The notes beneath the pieces were generated by a model. That model was not told the origin of the DNA. It saw nothing but the letters and a program-made list of their open reading frames with translations, and made no database searches. Positions 26,429-34,400 of a stretch of 64,000 nt of DNA are shown in pieces (the first letter of the stretch is position 1; the number at the start of each line of letters is the position of its first letter). The position numbers and the translations under genes are program-made. The stretch is from Marivivens niveibacter. Its GTDB lineage: Bacteria > Pseudomonadota > Alphaproteobacteria > Rhodobacterales > Rhodobacteraceae. Where the stretch lies: the NCBI RefSeq assembly GCF_002150005.2, contig NZ_MSPP01000001.1, forward strand, positions 1,054,001 through 1,118,000, read 5' to 3'.

Positions 26429-28072
26429 TTAGTTCTGCTGTAGCGCGATATAGGGCTGCCAAGGGCCCAGATGAATGCCGCCGTCCGCCGACAAATGTGC
26501 GCTACCCAATTCGCCACCTACCGCGTGCCAATCACCTGCTGGCGCTGTCAAATCAGATGGCGTGTCACTTAGGTTAAAGGCACAGAAGATTTTGGTATTG
26601 CCAGACGTACGGGTAAAACTCAGCACATCACCATCTACAGACAAAGGTGTGCAATCGCCCGTCTTTAGCGCCTCGTGCGCATGGCGGAATGCGATCGCGC
26701 GGCGGTAATGGTGGATCAGTGCGGCTGGATCATCCTCTTGGGCACTGACGGCATTGGCTACGTGTTCGGATGATACTGGCAACCATGGCTGACCCGTCGT
26801 GAAACCACCACAACTGTTATCGCGTTCCCAAACCATCGGCGTGCGGCAACCATCGCGGCCTTTGAACTCTGGCCAGAACTCGATGCCGTATGGATCTTGT
26901 AGATCTTCGAATGCGACGTCAGCCTCTTGTAGACCCAATTCTTCGCCCTGATAGATACAGACCGAGCCGCGCAGGCACATCATCAAGGTCGTGAACAAAC
27001 GTGCAGCGGCGGGCGTCAGGCCCCAGCGCGTGACGTGGCGCACAACGTCGTGGTTTGAATAGGCCCAGCAGGCCCAACCATCGGCCGCAACATCATCGAC
27101 CTGCGCCATCACGTCTGCCACGAATTGCGCAGTCGGACGATCACCGGACAGCAATTCAAACGCGTAGCACATCTGCATCAAATCATTACCGGCGGTATAT
27201 TCTCCCATAATCTCCAACCCGCGCTGGGCATCGCCAACCTCGCCCACGGCTGCCGCGCCGAACGGCTCCATCACCGCGCGCAATTTACGCAGGAAGTTCA
27301 GGTTCTCTGGGTGGTTTTTGTCGTACAGGTGCTCCTGATGGTTATACGGGTTCACCGACGGCGCAATGTTGGCGTTCCGTTTTTCTTTGGGCAGCGGCGG
27401 GTTATCGCGAAGCTGCGCGTCATGCATGTAGAAGTTGATGGTATCCAGACGGAACCCATCCACACCGCGATTCAACCAGAAACGCGCGACGTCCAGCAAA
27501 GCCTCTTGCACGTCGGGGTTATGGAAATTCAGGTCGGGCTGCGACACTAGGAAATTGTGTAGGTAGTACTGTTCGCGGCGCGCATCCCACTGCCACGCAG
27601 GACCACCAAAGATCGACAGCCAGTTGTTCGGTGGGTTGCCGTCAGGCTTTGGGTCCGCCCAAACATACCAGTCGGATTTATCGTTGTCTGTGCTGCTGCG
27701 GCTTTGTTCAAACCACGGGTGCACATCCGATGTATGCGATAGAACAAGGTCGATCATGACGCGCAGGCCCAACCCATGCGCTGTTTCGATTAGCGCATCA
27801 AAATCCGCCAGCGATCCGAACATTGGATCAACATCGCAATAGTCCGATACGTCATAACCGAAATCTTTCATCGGGGACGTAAAGAACGGCGAAATCCAAA
27901 CGGCATCCGCGCCCATGGATGCGATATGCGGCAGGCGTTGCACGATCCCCAACAGGTCGCCGATGCCATCGCCATTGCTGTCCTGATAGCTGCGTGGATA
28001 GATCTGATAGATGACGGCCCCGCGCCACCAATCCTTGTCATTTACATTCGACAAAACAGGTGTGGTTGTCAT
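26429..28072 (-). CDS. aglA: Alpha-glucosidase, GH13
   Basis: A 547-residue cytoplasmic GH13 enzyme (oligo-1,6-glucosidase/alpha-glucosidase group). It opens with WWRGAVIYQIYPRSYQDSNG, the DSNGDGIGDL calcium loop at 31-40. The catalytic residues are visible: nucleophile Asp210 in VDGFRLDTINFYMHD, acid/base Glu278 in AAVGEVGDA, and Asp342 in SNHDVVRH. A C-terminal beta domain ends the protein. No signal peptide, so it hydrolyses alpha-glucosides such as sucrose, trehalose or maltose after import by AglEFGK. The glucose released can be phosphorylated by the glucokinase encoded beyond aglR. Confidence 0.93.
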   Translation of the reverse strand: MTTTPVLSNVNDKDWWRGAVIYQIYPRSYQDSNGDGIGDLLGIVQRLPHIASMGADAVWISPFFTSPMKDFGYDVSDYCDVDPMFGSLADFDALIETAHGLGLRVMIDLVLSHTSDVHPWFEQSRSSTDNDKSDWYVWADPKPDGNPPNNWLSIFGGPAWQWDARREQYYLHNFLVSQPDLNFHNPDVQEALLDVARFWLNRGVDGFRLDTINFYMHDAQLRDNPPLPKEKRNANIAPSVNPYNHQEHLYDKNHPENLNFLRKLRAVMEPFGAAAVGEVGDAQRGLEIMGEYTAGNDLMQMCYAFELLSGDRPTAQFVADVMAQVDDVAADGWACWAYSNHDVVRHVTRWGLTPAAARLFTTLMMCLRGSVCIYQGEELGLQEADVAFEDLQDPYGIEFWPEFKGRDGCRTPMVWERDNSCGGFTTGQPWLPVSSEHVANAVSAQEDDPAALIHHYRRAIAFRHAHEALKTGDCTPLSVDGDVLSFTRTSGNTKIFCAFNLSDTPSDLTAPAGDWHAVGGELGSAHLSADGGIHLGPWQPYIALQQN

Positions 28073-28083
28073 TGTTGTTTTCC

Positions 28084-29412
28084 TTATTTCACCGACCCGG
28101 CCAACAGACCGCGGACAAGGTATTTTTGCATTGCGAAAAAGACGATGAGTGGCACCGAAATCGACACAAACGCCGCTGTTGCCAGAATTTCCCAGTTACC
28201 GCCGCGCGTACCCAAAAGTTCAACGATTTGGCGGGTCATCACTGTGGTTTGGCCCGAACTGTCGATCAAGAATACCAAAGCAACCAGCAGGTCATTCCAT
28301 GTCCATAGGAATTGGAAGATCGCGAAGGATGCCAGCGCAGGGAATGACAAAGGCAGGATGATACGTGTGAAGATCTGGTACTCGGTCGCGCCATCGACGC
28401 GGGCGTTTTCGATGATGTCACGCGGCAGGCCCGCCATGTAGTTGCGCAGCAGATATATCGCCAGCGGCATACCGAAACCCGTGTGGGCCAACCAAACGCC
28501 CAAGTACCCTTTGCCGATACCGATCTGCAGGTGCAAACGCAGCAGCGGGATAAGCGCCAATTGTAGTGGCACAACCAGTAAACCAACGATGGCTGCAATT
28601 AGCAGCGCGCGGCCCGGGAAATCCATCCACGCCAGCGCGTAGGCCGCAAAGGCCGCGACAGTAATCGGAATGATCGTCGCAGGGATCGTCACAGTCAGCG
28701 TGTTAAAGAACGCTTTGGCCATGTTATCGCTCGCCTGACCGCCGCCCTGACCTGTGCCAAGACCGTAAACTAACGACAGTACCAAAAACACCACAATACC
28801 AGATAGATACGCCGCCATTTTAAAGTTTGACAGCCCAACAGATTTGGTCGCAAACCCAACAACTACTGCTACAACCGCAGCAGCGGCGGCATAAATCAGA
28901 ATGGACTGAATGACGCCTTCACCCAGAACCGTGTCATAGTTTTCCAGCGTAAACTCTGGTGGGTTGGTCGCTGTCACGAATACGCGCTGACCACGCCCAG
29001 ATGGTTGCTCGACGCTCGTCCAAACGTAATCGCCAGTCTCGTTCATAGTGATCGTTTCACCGTCACCAAGATCAGCGATATCACCCGGAACATAGGCCGA
29101 AATATCACGCGACGATGTACCCCAACTCGAAATGGATGCCTGCGCACCTTCTTCGTAGAGGTTGCCGGTGACGGCCCACGTGCCATCGTCCAACTGAACT
29201 GCGAAATCATCGGGGTCAGCTGCGCGCAGGGTTTCAGACTGCTCGGTCGGGAACAAAGCCTTCCACCAGCCTGTGCTGGAAATCTGGTCAGCCGTGCGGA
29301 ACGACGACACAAACAGACCAACAGTTGGGAAAATCCAAAGAACCACCAACAAAACAACAGAGATTTGCACCGCCCAATTGAGCGAAGATTTTGTGCCAGC
29401 GATATTGGACAT
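28084..29412 (-). CDS. aglG: Alpha-glucoside ABC transporter permease AglG, with an extra helix pair
   Basis: A 442-residue permease. Helix 1 is at about 13-37, then a long periplasmic domain (41-160, with YVPGDIADLGDGETITMNE). The C-terminal core has the MalG-type coupling loop IIENARVDGATEYQIFTRII. Between the periplasmic domain and the core (FFNTLTVTIPATIIPI, about 235-250) sits an additional pair of hydrophobic helices at about 166-188 and 198-218, not part of the standard MalG fold. AglF carries a comparable insertion. It starts by one-base overlap (TAATG) with the aglF stop. Confidence 0.9.
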   Translation of the reverse strand: MSNIAGTKSSLNWAVQISVVLLVVLWIFPTVGLFVSSFRTADQISSTGWWKALFPTEQSETLRAADPDDFAVQLDDGTWAVTGNLYEEGAQASISSWGTSSRDISAYVPGDIADLGDGETITMNETGDYVWTSVEQPSGRGQRVFVTATNPPEFTLENYDTVLGEGVIQSILIYAAAAAVVAVVVGFATKSVGLSNFKMAAYLSGIVVFLVLSLVYGLGTGQGGGQASDNMAKAFFNTLTVTIPATIIPITVAAFAAYALAWMDFPGRALLIAAIVGLLVVPLQLALIPLLRLHLQIGIGKGYLGVWLAHTGFGMPLAIYLLRNYMAGLPRDIIENARVDGATEYQIFTRIILPLSFPALASFAIFQFLWTWNDLLVALVFLIDSSGQTTVMTRQIVELLGTRGGNWEILATAAFVSISVPLIVFFAMQKYLVRGLLAGSVK

Positions 29413-30656
29413 TAGCGCATCTCCTTGCGGGCGTTATAAACGTTCCAGACCAGAATGGGCGTGACCAGCAGCATGATGACCATGGCCGAGGCTGACCCGA
29501 CGCCCCAGTCGTTAGAGCGGAACAGTTTGTCGTACATGTAATTGGCCAAAACTTGGGTTTCCCACTGGCCGTTTGTCATGGCGAAAACGATGTCAAAGAT
29601 TTTCAAAACGACGATCGTGATCGTGGTCCAAACCACAACGATTGTTCCCATGATCTGAGGGATCTTGATCTTAAAGAAAATCTGGAACGGGTTCGCGCCG
29701 TCTACAACTGCGGCTTCGACCGTTTCTTCGGGGATGCCGCGCAGGGCGGCCGACAGGATCACCATCGCGAATCCAGTCTGGATCCAGATCAGAACCACCA
29801 TGAGGAAGAAGTTGTTCCAGAACGGAATGGTCAACCAAGTCTGCGGTTGGCCATAGTCGAACTGCGCCGTCGCAACGTCGACTACATTCAGCGCAGCCAA
29901 AACACCTAGCCATACAAAGATTGCAGCAGCAACGATGCGCAACGCTTTGAAAACAGTGCTTATTTGGCTATGCGGATTAGGCTTAATAACCGGACCAGCC
30001 GTAATCCAAGCAGCATAAAAAACGACAACTGCGAAAAATGCAAAAATCAGGATCGGAATGATCTGCAGAATTATAATCGACCCGATACCACCATCGAATT
30101 CCAGCCACATCGCGTTTAGAATACCGATTTGGGACTGACCCGCAGGGCGTGCGTCATAAATCAACTTAAAGATAACCGCAGCACCGACAAAGGAAATCGC
30201 CATCGGCATAAAGATCAACGATTTTGCAAAGCTGCCCCATTTGATGCGGTCGGTCAGCTGAGCGACCAGCAACCCCATAGCTGTCGCCGCAGCTGGAACG
30301 ATCAACAGCCACAGCATGTTGTTACGCATCGCTTCCCAGAATTTATCCTCTGCCAGCATGCGGCGGTAGTTTTCAAAGCCAACGAACTGAGACGCGCCAC
30401 CAGGCAGACGCTCTGTCACCGACAAGCGGAACGTTTCAACGACCGGATAGGCCAAATACAGCCCCAAAGCCACAAGCGCTGGCGCAAGGAACAACCAAGG
30501 GCGCACCATGTTGGCACGGTTGATATTTTGGCCAGCGTTTTTTCCGCGTGCGGGAAACAGAACTTTGTCCAGAAACAGGTTGGACAGATAGAAATAAGCC
30601 ACACATCCACCAACCCCGAATAGGATTGTGATCAGGCCCTGTAATGCCGGATTCAT
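29412..30656 (-). CDS. aglF: Alpha-glucoside ABC transporter permease AglF, with an extra helix pair
   Basis: A 414-residue permease. An additional N-terminal helix (about 5-30) precedes the usual first core helix WLFLAPALVALGLYLAYPVV. The coupling loop is EETVEAAVVDGANPFQIFFK near 311-330. Residues about 190-258 (two helices, IIILQIIPILIFAFFAVVVF and ALRIVAAAIFVWLGVLAALN) interrupt the core between the stretch ending NAMWLEFDGG and the conserved WNNFFLMVVLIWIQTGFAMV. The ATG at 30656 has a GGGGGG stretch upstream; an in-frame start at 30692 lies in the upstream hairpin. Partner of AglG. Confidence 0.9.
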   Translation of the reverse strand: MNPALQGLITILFGVGGCVAYFYLSNLFLDKVLFPARGKNAGQNINRANMVRPWLFLAPALVALGLYLAYPVVETFRLSVTERLPGGASQFVGFENYRRMLAEDKFWEAMRNNMLWLLIVPAAATAMGLLVAQLTDRIKWGSFAKSLIFMPMAISFVGAAVIFKLIYDARPAGQSQIGILNAMWLEFDGGIGSIIILQIIPILIFAFFAVVVFYAAWITAGPVIKPNPHSQISTVFKALRIVAAAIFVWLGVLAALNVVDVATAQFDYGQPQTWLTIPFWNNFFLMVVLIWIQTGFAMVILSAALRGIPEETVEAAVVDGANPFQIFFKIKIPQIMGTIVVVWTTITIVVLKIFDIVFAMTNGQWETQVLANYMYDKLFRSNDWGVGSASAMVIMLLVTPILVWNVYNARKEMR

Positions 30657-30680
30657 GATGATCCCCCCAAATTTTGGATC

Positions 30681-30711
30681 AAAAAAGGGCAACCCGAATA
30701 ACGGGTTACCC
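30681..30711 (-). terminator. Intra-operon terminator/attenuator between aglE and aglF
   Basis: On the minus strand GGGTAACCCG-TTATT-CGGGTTGCCC is followed by TTTTTT. It lies in the 75-base gap after aglE. Such hairpins commonly let the binding protein be made in excess over the permeases. Confidence 0.8.
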
Positions 30712-30731
30712 GACAGACTTAATTCGTCTGA

Positions 30732-32087
30732 TTACTTGATTGCGTCCCAGGATTCTTGGATCGAGGTTGCAACGTCTTCGGCCGATGCGCCGCCGACGAA
30801 ATCAACCATACCAGTCCAGAACGAACCTGCACCAACTGCGCCTGGCATCAGGTCGGAACCGTCAAAGCGGAATGTTGTCGCGCCTTGCAGGATCGCACCT
30901 TGCGATGCCAAAGCATCGGATGCGTAGTTGTCGTTGTTCACGCCCAGATGCGGCGTTAGGAAACCGCCCTGCGCCATCATGACTTCTTGTGCGAATGGGG
31001 TTTGCAGGAACTCCATGAAACCTTGGGTCGCGTCAGAGTCGTCGGTCACGGCCAGCAATGTACCGCCGCCCAGAACTGGGTTACCCAGATCTTTGTCTGC
31101 GTAGCTTGGGAAGTAGAAGAAATCAGCGTCTTCGCCAACTTCGGTGCCTTCTGGGAAGAACGCAGGGATGAACGACGCCTGACGGTGCATGTAACATGCT
31201 GGTGGGGTGTCGAACATGCCTTTCGGGCTGTCACGGAAATCGGTCGACGCAACCGCGCCTGCGCCGCCTGCAACATAGGCGTCATTCTTTGCAAACCAGC
31301 CGAACTCTTCCATCGCGCCGATGACTTCTGGCGAGTTGAAGGCCAGATCGTTGGTGGTCCATGCATCGTAGACGTCTGCTGGCTGCGTGCGCAGCATCAG
31401 ATCTTCGACCCAGTCAGTTGCTGGCCAGCCAGTCGCTGCGCCCGAACCCAGACCGATGCACCATGGGGTGCCGCCGTCTGCAACGATCTGATCGGTCAGC
31501 GCTTTCAGCTCTTCCATCGATGTTGGAACTTCGTAACCGGCGTCTTCAAAGTTTTCTGGAACGTACCAAACCAGCGATTTCACGTTCACGTTAAAGAAGA
31601 AACCAAAGAAGTCGTCGCCGTTACCAGCGTTGTCATATGTGCCCAGATCAATCCACGACTGACCTGCTGCATAGTTGTCCATCACCCACTGACGCGCATC
31701 ATCGCCTAGTGGCGTCAGTGCGCCTTGGCTTGCCAATACTGCTGCCAGACCTGGCTGTGGGAAAACAGCGACGTTCGGCGCCGAACCAGCTTCGACGTCG
31801 ATGACGATCTGCTGCTCAAAGCTATCCGAACCAACATAGGACACGTCGGCGCCGGTCGCTTCTTCGAAGTAAGCGATCATGTTGTTAAAGTAGTCTGCCT
31901 CTGGCGACATCCATGGGCCCGAGATGGTAACCGACTGACCCGAATAGTCATGAGCTTCTGCAAAGGCTGCCAGCGAGTCCCAGTTAAAGTCGCCTTCGCC
32001 GTCTGCGAAAATCAGGTGGCCCGCTGCGTTTGCGGAACCAGCAATCAGCGCCAACGCTGCTGCGCCTGCGTAATATTTCATTTTCAT
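30732..32087 (-). CDS. aglE: Alpha-glucoside ABC transporter, substrate-binding protein
   Basis: A 451-residue periplasmic protein. MKMKYYAGAAALALIAGSAN is a Sec signal peptide ending at NAAG. The mature protein matches AglE-type binding proteins (SVTISGPWMSPEADYFNNMI; MSLW-like hinge segments; GGASAEDVATSIQESWDAIK at the end). It delivers alpha-glucosides to AglFG. GGGAGG lies 7 bases before the ATG at 32087, which beats the in-frame start at 32117. It heads the operon and is followed by a hairpin that probably lowers downstream expression. Confidence 0.92.
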   Translation of the reverse strand: MKMKYYAGAAALALIAGSANAAGHLIFADGEGDFNWDSLAAFAEAHDYSGQSVTISGPWMSPEADYFNNMIAYFEEATGADVSYVGSDSFEQQIVIDVEAGSAPNVAVFPQPGLAAVLASQGALTPLGDDARQWVMDNYAAGQSWIDLGTYDNAGNGDDFFGFFFNVNVKSLVWYVPENFEDAGYEVPTSMEELKALTDQIVADGGTPWCIGLGSGAATGWPATDWVEDLMLRTQPADVYDAWTTNDLAFNSPEVIGAMEEFGWFAKNDAYVAGGAGAVASTDFRDSPKGMFDTPPACYMHRQASFIPAFFPEGTEVGEDADFFYFPSYADKDLGNPVLGGGTLLAVTDDSDATQGFMEFLQTPFAQEVMMAQGGFLTPHLGVNNDNYASDALASQGAILQGATTFRFDGSDLMPGAVGAGSFWTGMVDFVGGASAEDVATSIQESWDAIK

Positions 32088-32145
32088 GTGTATCCTCCCG
32101 TGAGCGCAACTGCGCATCGTTTGATCCAGCGCCTCAAAGTTAATT

Positions 32146-32157
32146 CAAAGCGCTTTG
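32146..32157. promoter_or_regulatory. AglR operator 1
   Basis: CAAAGCGCTTTG, a perfect 12-bp palindrome with the central CG-step typical of LacI-family operators. It lies 59 bases upstream of aglE. Confidence 0.75.
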
Positions 32158-32201
32158 GATGACTAAACATTACTGATTCATTACTTTGTGTCAACTAGTC
32201 T

Positions 32202-32213
32202 CAAAACGCTGTG
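32202..32213. promoter_or_regulatory. AglR operator 2 (weaker match)
   Basis: CAAAACGCTGTG matches operator 1 at 10 of 12 positions. It lies near the middle of the aglE-aglR intergenic region. Confidence 0.4.
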
Positions 32214-32304
32214 AGTAAAGTATAGGTGTAAATAAAGTCACTTTAGCATACAGACACATTTGTTTGACCCCATGGAATGCAAAGTATACATTGGTGCGAA
32301 CTTT

Positions 32305-32316
32305 CAAATCGCTTTG
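32305..32316. promoter_or_regulatory. AglR operator 3, next to the aglR start
   Basis: CAAATCGCTTTG matches operator 1 at 11 of 12 positions and ends 9 bases before the aglR ATG. The centre-to-centre distance to operator 1 is 159 bases, about 15 helical turns, which would suit looping and autoregulation. Confidence 0.6.
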
Positions 32317-32325
32317 GGAAAAGCC

Positions 32326-33351
32326 ATGAACCTCAAAGAACTGTCCACAATCTTAGGGCTTAGCCAGACCACGGTCAGCCGTGCCCTGAACGGATATCCC
32401 GAAGTTTCCGAAGAAACGCGGATCAAGGTTCAAAAAGCTGCGGAAAAACACAATTACCGCCCAAATACCAAGGCGCGATCGCTGGCGACGGGTCGCAGTA
32501 TGGCAATCGGCCATGTCATTCCCGTGTCTACGAAACATGAAATGGTAAACCCGATCTTCGGCGATTTCATCTCTGGCGCTGGTGAAGTGTATTCAAAACA
32601 CGGCTACGACATGGTGCTAACAGTCGTCGAAGACAAAGGCGAAGAAGCCGCTTATCGCCAAATGCAATCGCGCGGATCTGTTGATGGCGTGGTTGTTCAC
32701 GGCCCCCTAACCACGGAACCGCGTATTGATTTTTTGCGGAAAATCGGATTGCCCTTCGCAGTACACGGACGCGCCAGTGGCGAAAACAGCGACTACAATT
32801 GGGTCGACATTAACAACCGTAGGGCGTTTCACCGCGCCACTGATTTCCTATTAGACTTAGGACACCGTCGTATCGCGTTTATCAATGGACTCGAGTACAT
32901 GGATTTCGCGTATCGGCGCCGCGAAGGGTTTATAGAGGCCATGACAGAACGCGGCGTTGCCTATGACCCTGCCCTGATGTTTTCCAACGAAATGACCGAA
33001 GACTACGGATACGAAACGGCGATGACTTTGCTCAGGGGTGAAAATGCTCCGACAGCGTTTTTGGTGTCCTCGATGATCTGCGCTTTGGGTGTTCGCCGCG
33101 CGATCGAAGATTTGAATATGAAGATGGGGCGCGACGTGTCGATCATCACGCATGATGACGTATTGTCCTACATGCCAAACGGCAAGGACCTCCCTATTTT
33201 CACCTCGACCCGATCATCAGTGCGTCAAGCTGGCAGCTTGGTCGCTGAAACACTGCTGGCACAAATTGCCGACCCGCTGCGAAAGCCTCAGCATCAGCTG
33301 CTCGAGGCTGAATTGATGGTCGGACAGTCAACAGGACCTGTTAAGGCCTAG
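32326..33351 (+). CDS. aglR: LacI-family regulator of the alpha-glucoside genes
   Basis: A 341-residue LacI/GalR regulator. The helix-turn-helix is at residues 1-25 (MNLKELSTILGLSQTTVSRA) followed by the hinge YPEVSEETRIKVQKAAEKHN and YRPNTKARSLATG. The periplasmic-binding-like sensor domain fills the rest (GDFISGAGEVYSKHGYDMVL; RRIAFINGLEYMDFAYRRRE; SIITHDDVLSYM). The ATG at 32326 is chosen because the HTH begins there; the in-frame extension to 32260 covers the operator. It is divergent from aglEFGAK and followed by glk. It most likely represses both until an alpha-glucoside or glucose signal binds. Confidence 0.9.
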   Translation: MNLKELSTILGLSQTTVSRALNGYPEVSEETRIKVQKAAEKHNYRPNTKARSLATGRSMAIGHVIPVSTKHEMVNPIFGDFISGAGEVYSKHGYDMVLTVVEDKGEEAAYRQMQSRGSVDGVVVHGPLTTEPRIDFLRKIGLPFAVHGRASGENSDYNWVDINNRRAFHRATDFLLDLGHRRIAFINGLEYMDFAYRRREGFIEAMTERGVAYDPALMFSNEMTEDYGYETAMTLLRGENAPTAFLVSSMICALGVRRAIEDLNMKMGRDVSIITHDDVLSYMPNGKDLPIFTSTRSSVRQAGSLVAETLLAQIADPLRKPQHQLLEAELMVGQSTGPVKA

Positions 33352-33428
33352 TTTGCTCTTGCAGTCGGCCCAACAAGCCATTTATGTCCAGAAACAAGAA
33401 ATGTGACCGCTAACATTCGGAGCTGGAG

Positions 33429-34400
33429 ATGACCCAAACCGATCCCCGCCTTTCAATCGTTGCCGATATTGGCGGCACAAACACACGTGTTGCAATCGCG
33501 CATGGTCGTGTCGTTCAAACCGAAACGATCAAGCGTTACGCCAACGCAGATTATCCGGGTTTGGAAACTGTATTACGGCAATACATGACTGAAATCGGCT
33601 GCGCCGACCCAGATGCGGCATGTATAGCTGTGGCTGGCCCCGTCCGCGATGGTCGCGCATCCATGACGAACTTGGATTGGGCGATGGATAAAACCACGCT
33701 TCAACGCGCGACAGGCGCAAAACAGGTCGCGATCTTGAATGACTTGCAAGCTCAGGGCCATGCGATTGGGCATATTTCCGATGACATGGTGAAAACCGTT
33801 GTAAAAGGTCCAGAAGCGAACGAACACGCGGCAAAACTGATGATCGGCGTCGGCACAGGGTTCAACTGTGCGCCCGTTTACGAAACCGAAGCCGGCCGTT
33901 TAGTCACACCATCAGAGGCGGGACATGCGAACCTGCCAATTCGGAACGAAGCCGAACTGCGCCTATGTAATTATGTTTCCACGGCGCATGGTTTTCCCGC
34001 CGTCGAAGACGTTCTTTCGGGCCGCGGCCTGTCGCATGTCTATGCCTGGCTTAGCGAAGAGGCTGGCGACCCAACAGAGCTGAGCGCAGCAGACATCATG
34101 CAGCGCTGCGCCGATAAATCAGACGCCCGCGCAATCGAAGCCGCCAAAATGTTCGCGCGCGTTTTTGGAACTGTGACAGGCAACCTATCGCTAATCCACC
34201 TGCCCTTTGGCGGTGTTTACCTGACGGGCGGCGTAGCGCGTGCATTCGGTGATTATCTAATCGAATTCGGGTTTATCGATGCGATGCGTGACAAAGGCCG
34301 CTTTGCTGGCTTTATGTCCAATTTTGCCGTGCATATCGTCGAAGATGATTATGCGGCTTTGACGGGCTGCGCCGCACATCTAGAGGCGCATTGCGCCTAA
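33429..34400 (+). CDS. glk: Glucokinase
   Basis: A 323-residue enzyme of the bacterial glucokinase family (not ROK). ATP/sugar motifs: SIVADIGGTNTRVAIAHGR at the N-terminus, CIAVAGPVRDGRASMTNLDW, VAILNDLQAQGHAIG with the catalytic Asp, LMIGVGTGFNCAP, and GGVYLTGGVARAFG. It phosphorylates glucose released by AglA to glucose-6-phosphate, which feeds zwf-pgl. It lies 77 bases after aglR in the same direction. Its TAA overlaps the TAG of convergent cckA, so neither gene has a terminator between them. Confidence 0.93.
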   Translation: MTQTDPRLSIVADIGGTNTRVAIAHGRVVQTETIKRYANADYPGLETVLRQYMTEIGCADPDAACIAVAGPVRDGRASMTNLDWAMDKTTLQRATGAKQVAILNDLQAQGHAIGHISDDMVKTVVKGPEANEHAAKLMIGVGTGFNCAPVYETEAGRLVTPSEAGHANLPIRNEAELRLCNYVSTAHGFPAVEDVLSGRGLSHVYAWLSEEAGDPTELSAADIMQRCADKSDARAIEAAKMFARVFGTVTGNLSLIHLPFGGVYLTGGVARAFGDYLIEFGFIDAMRDKGRFAGFMSNFAVHIVEDDYAALTGCAAHLEAHCA

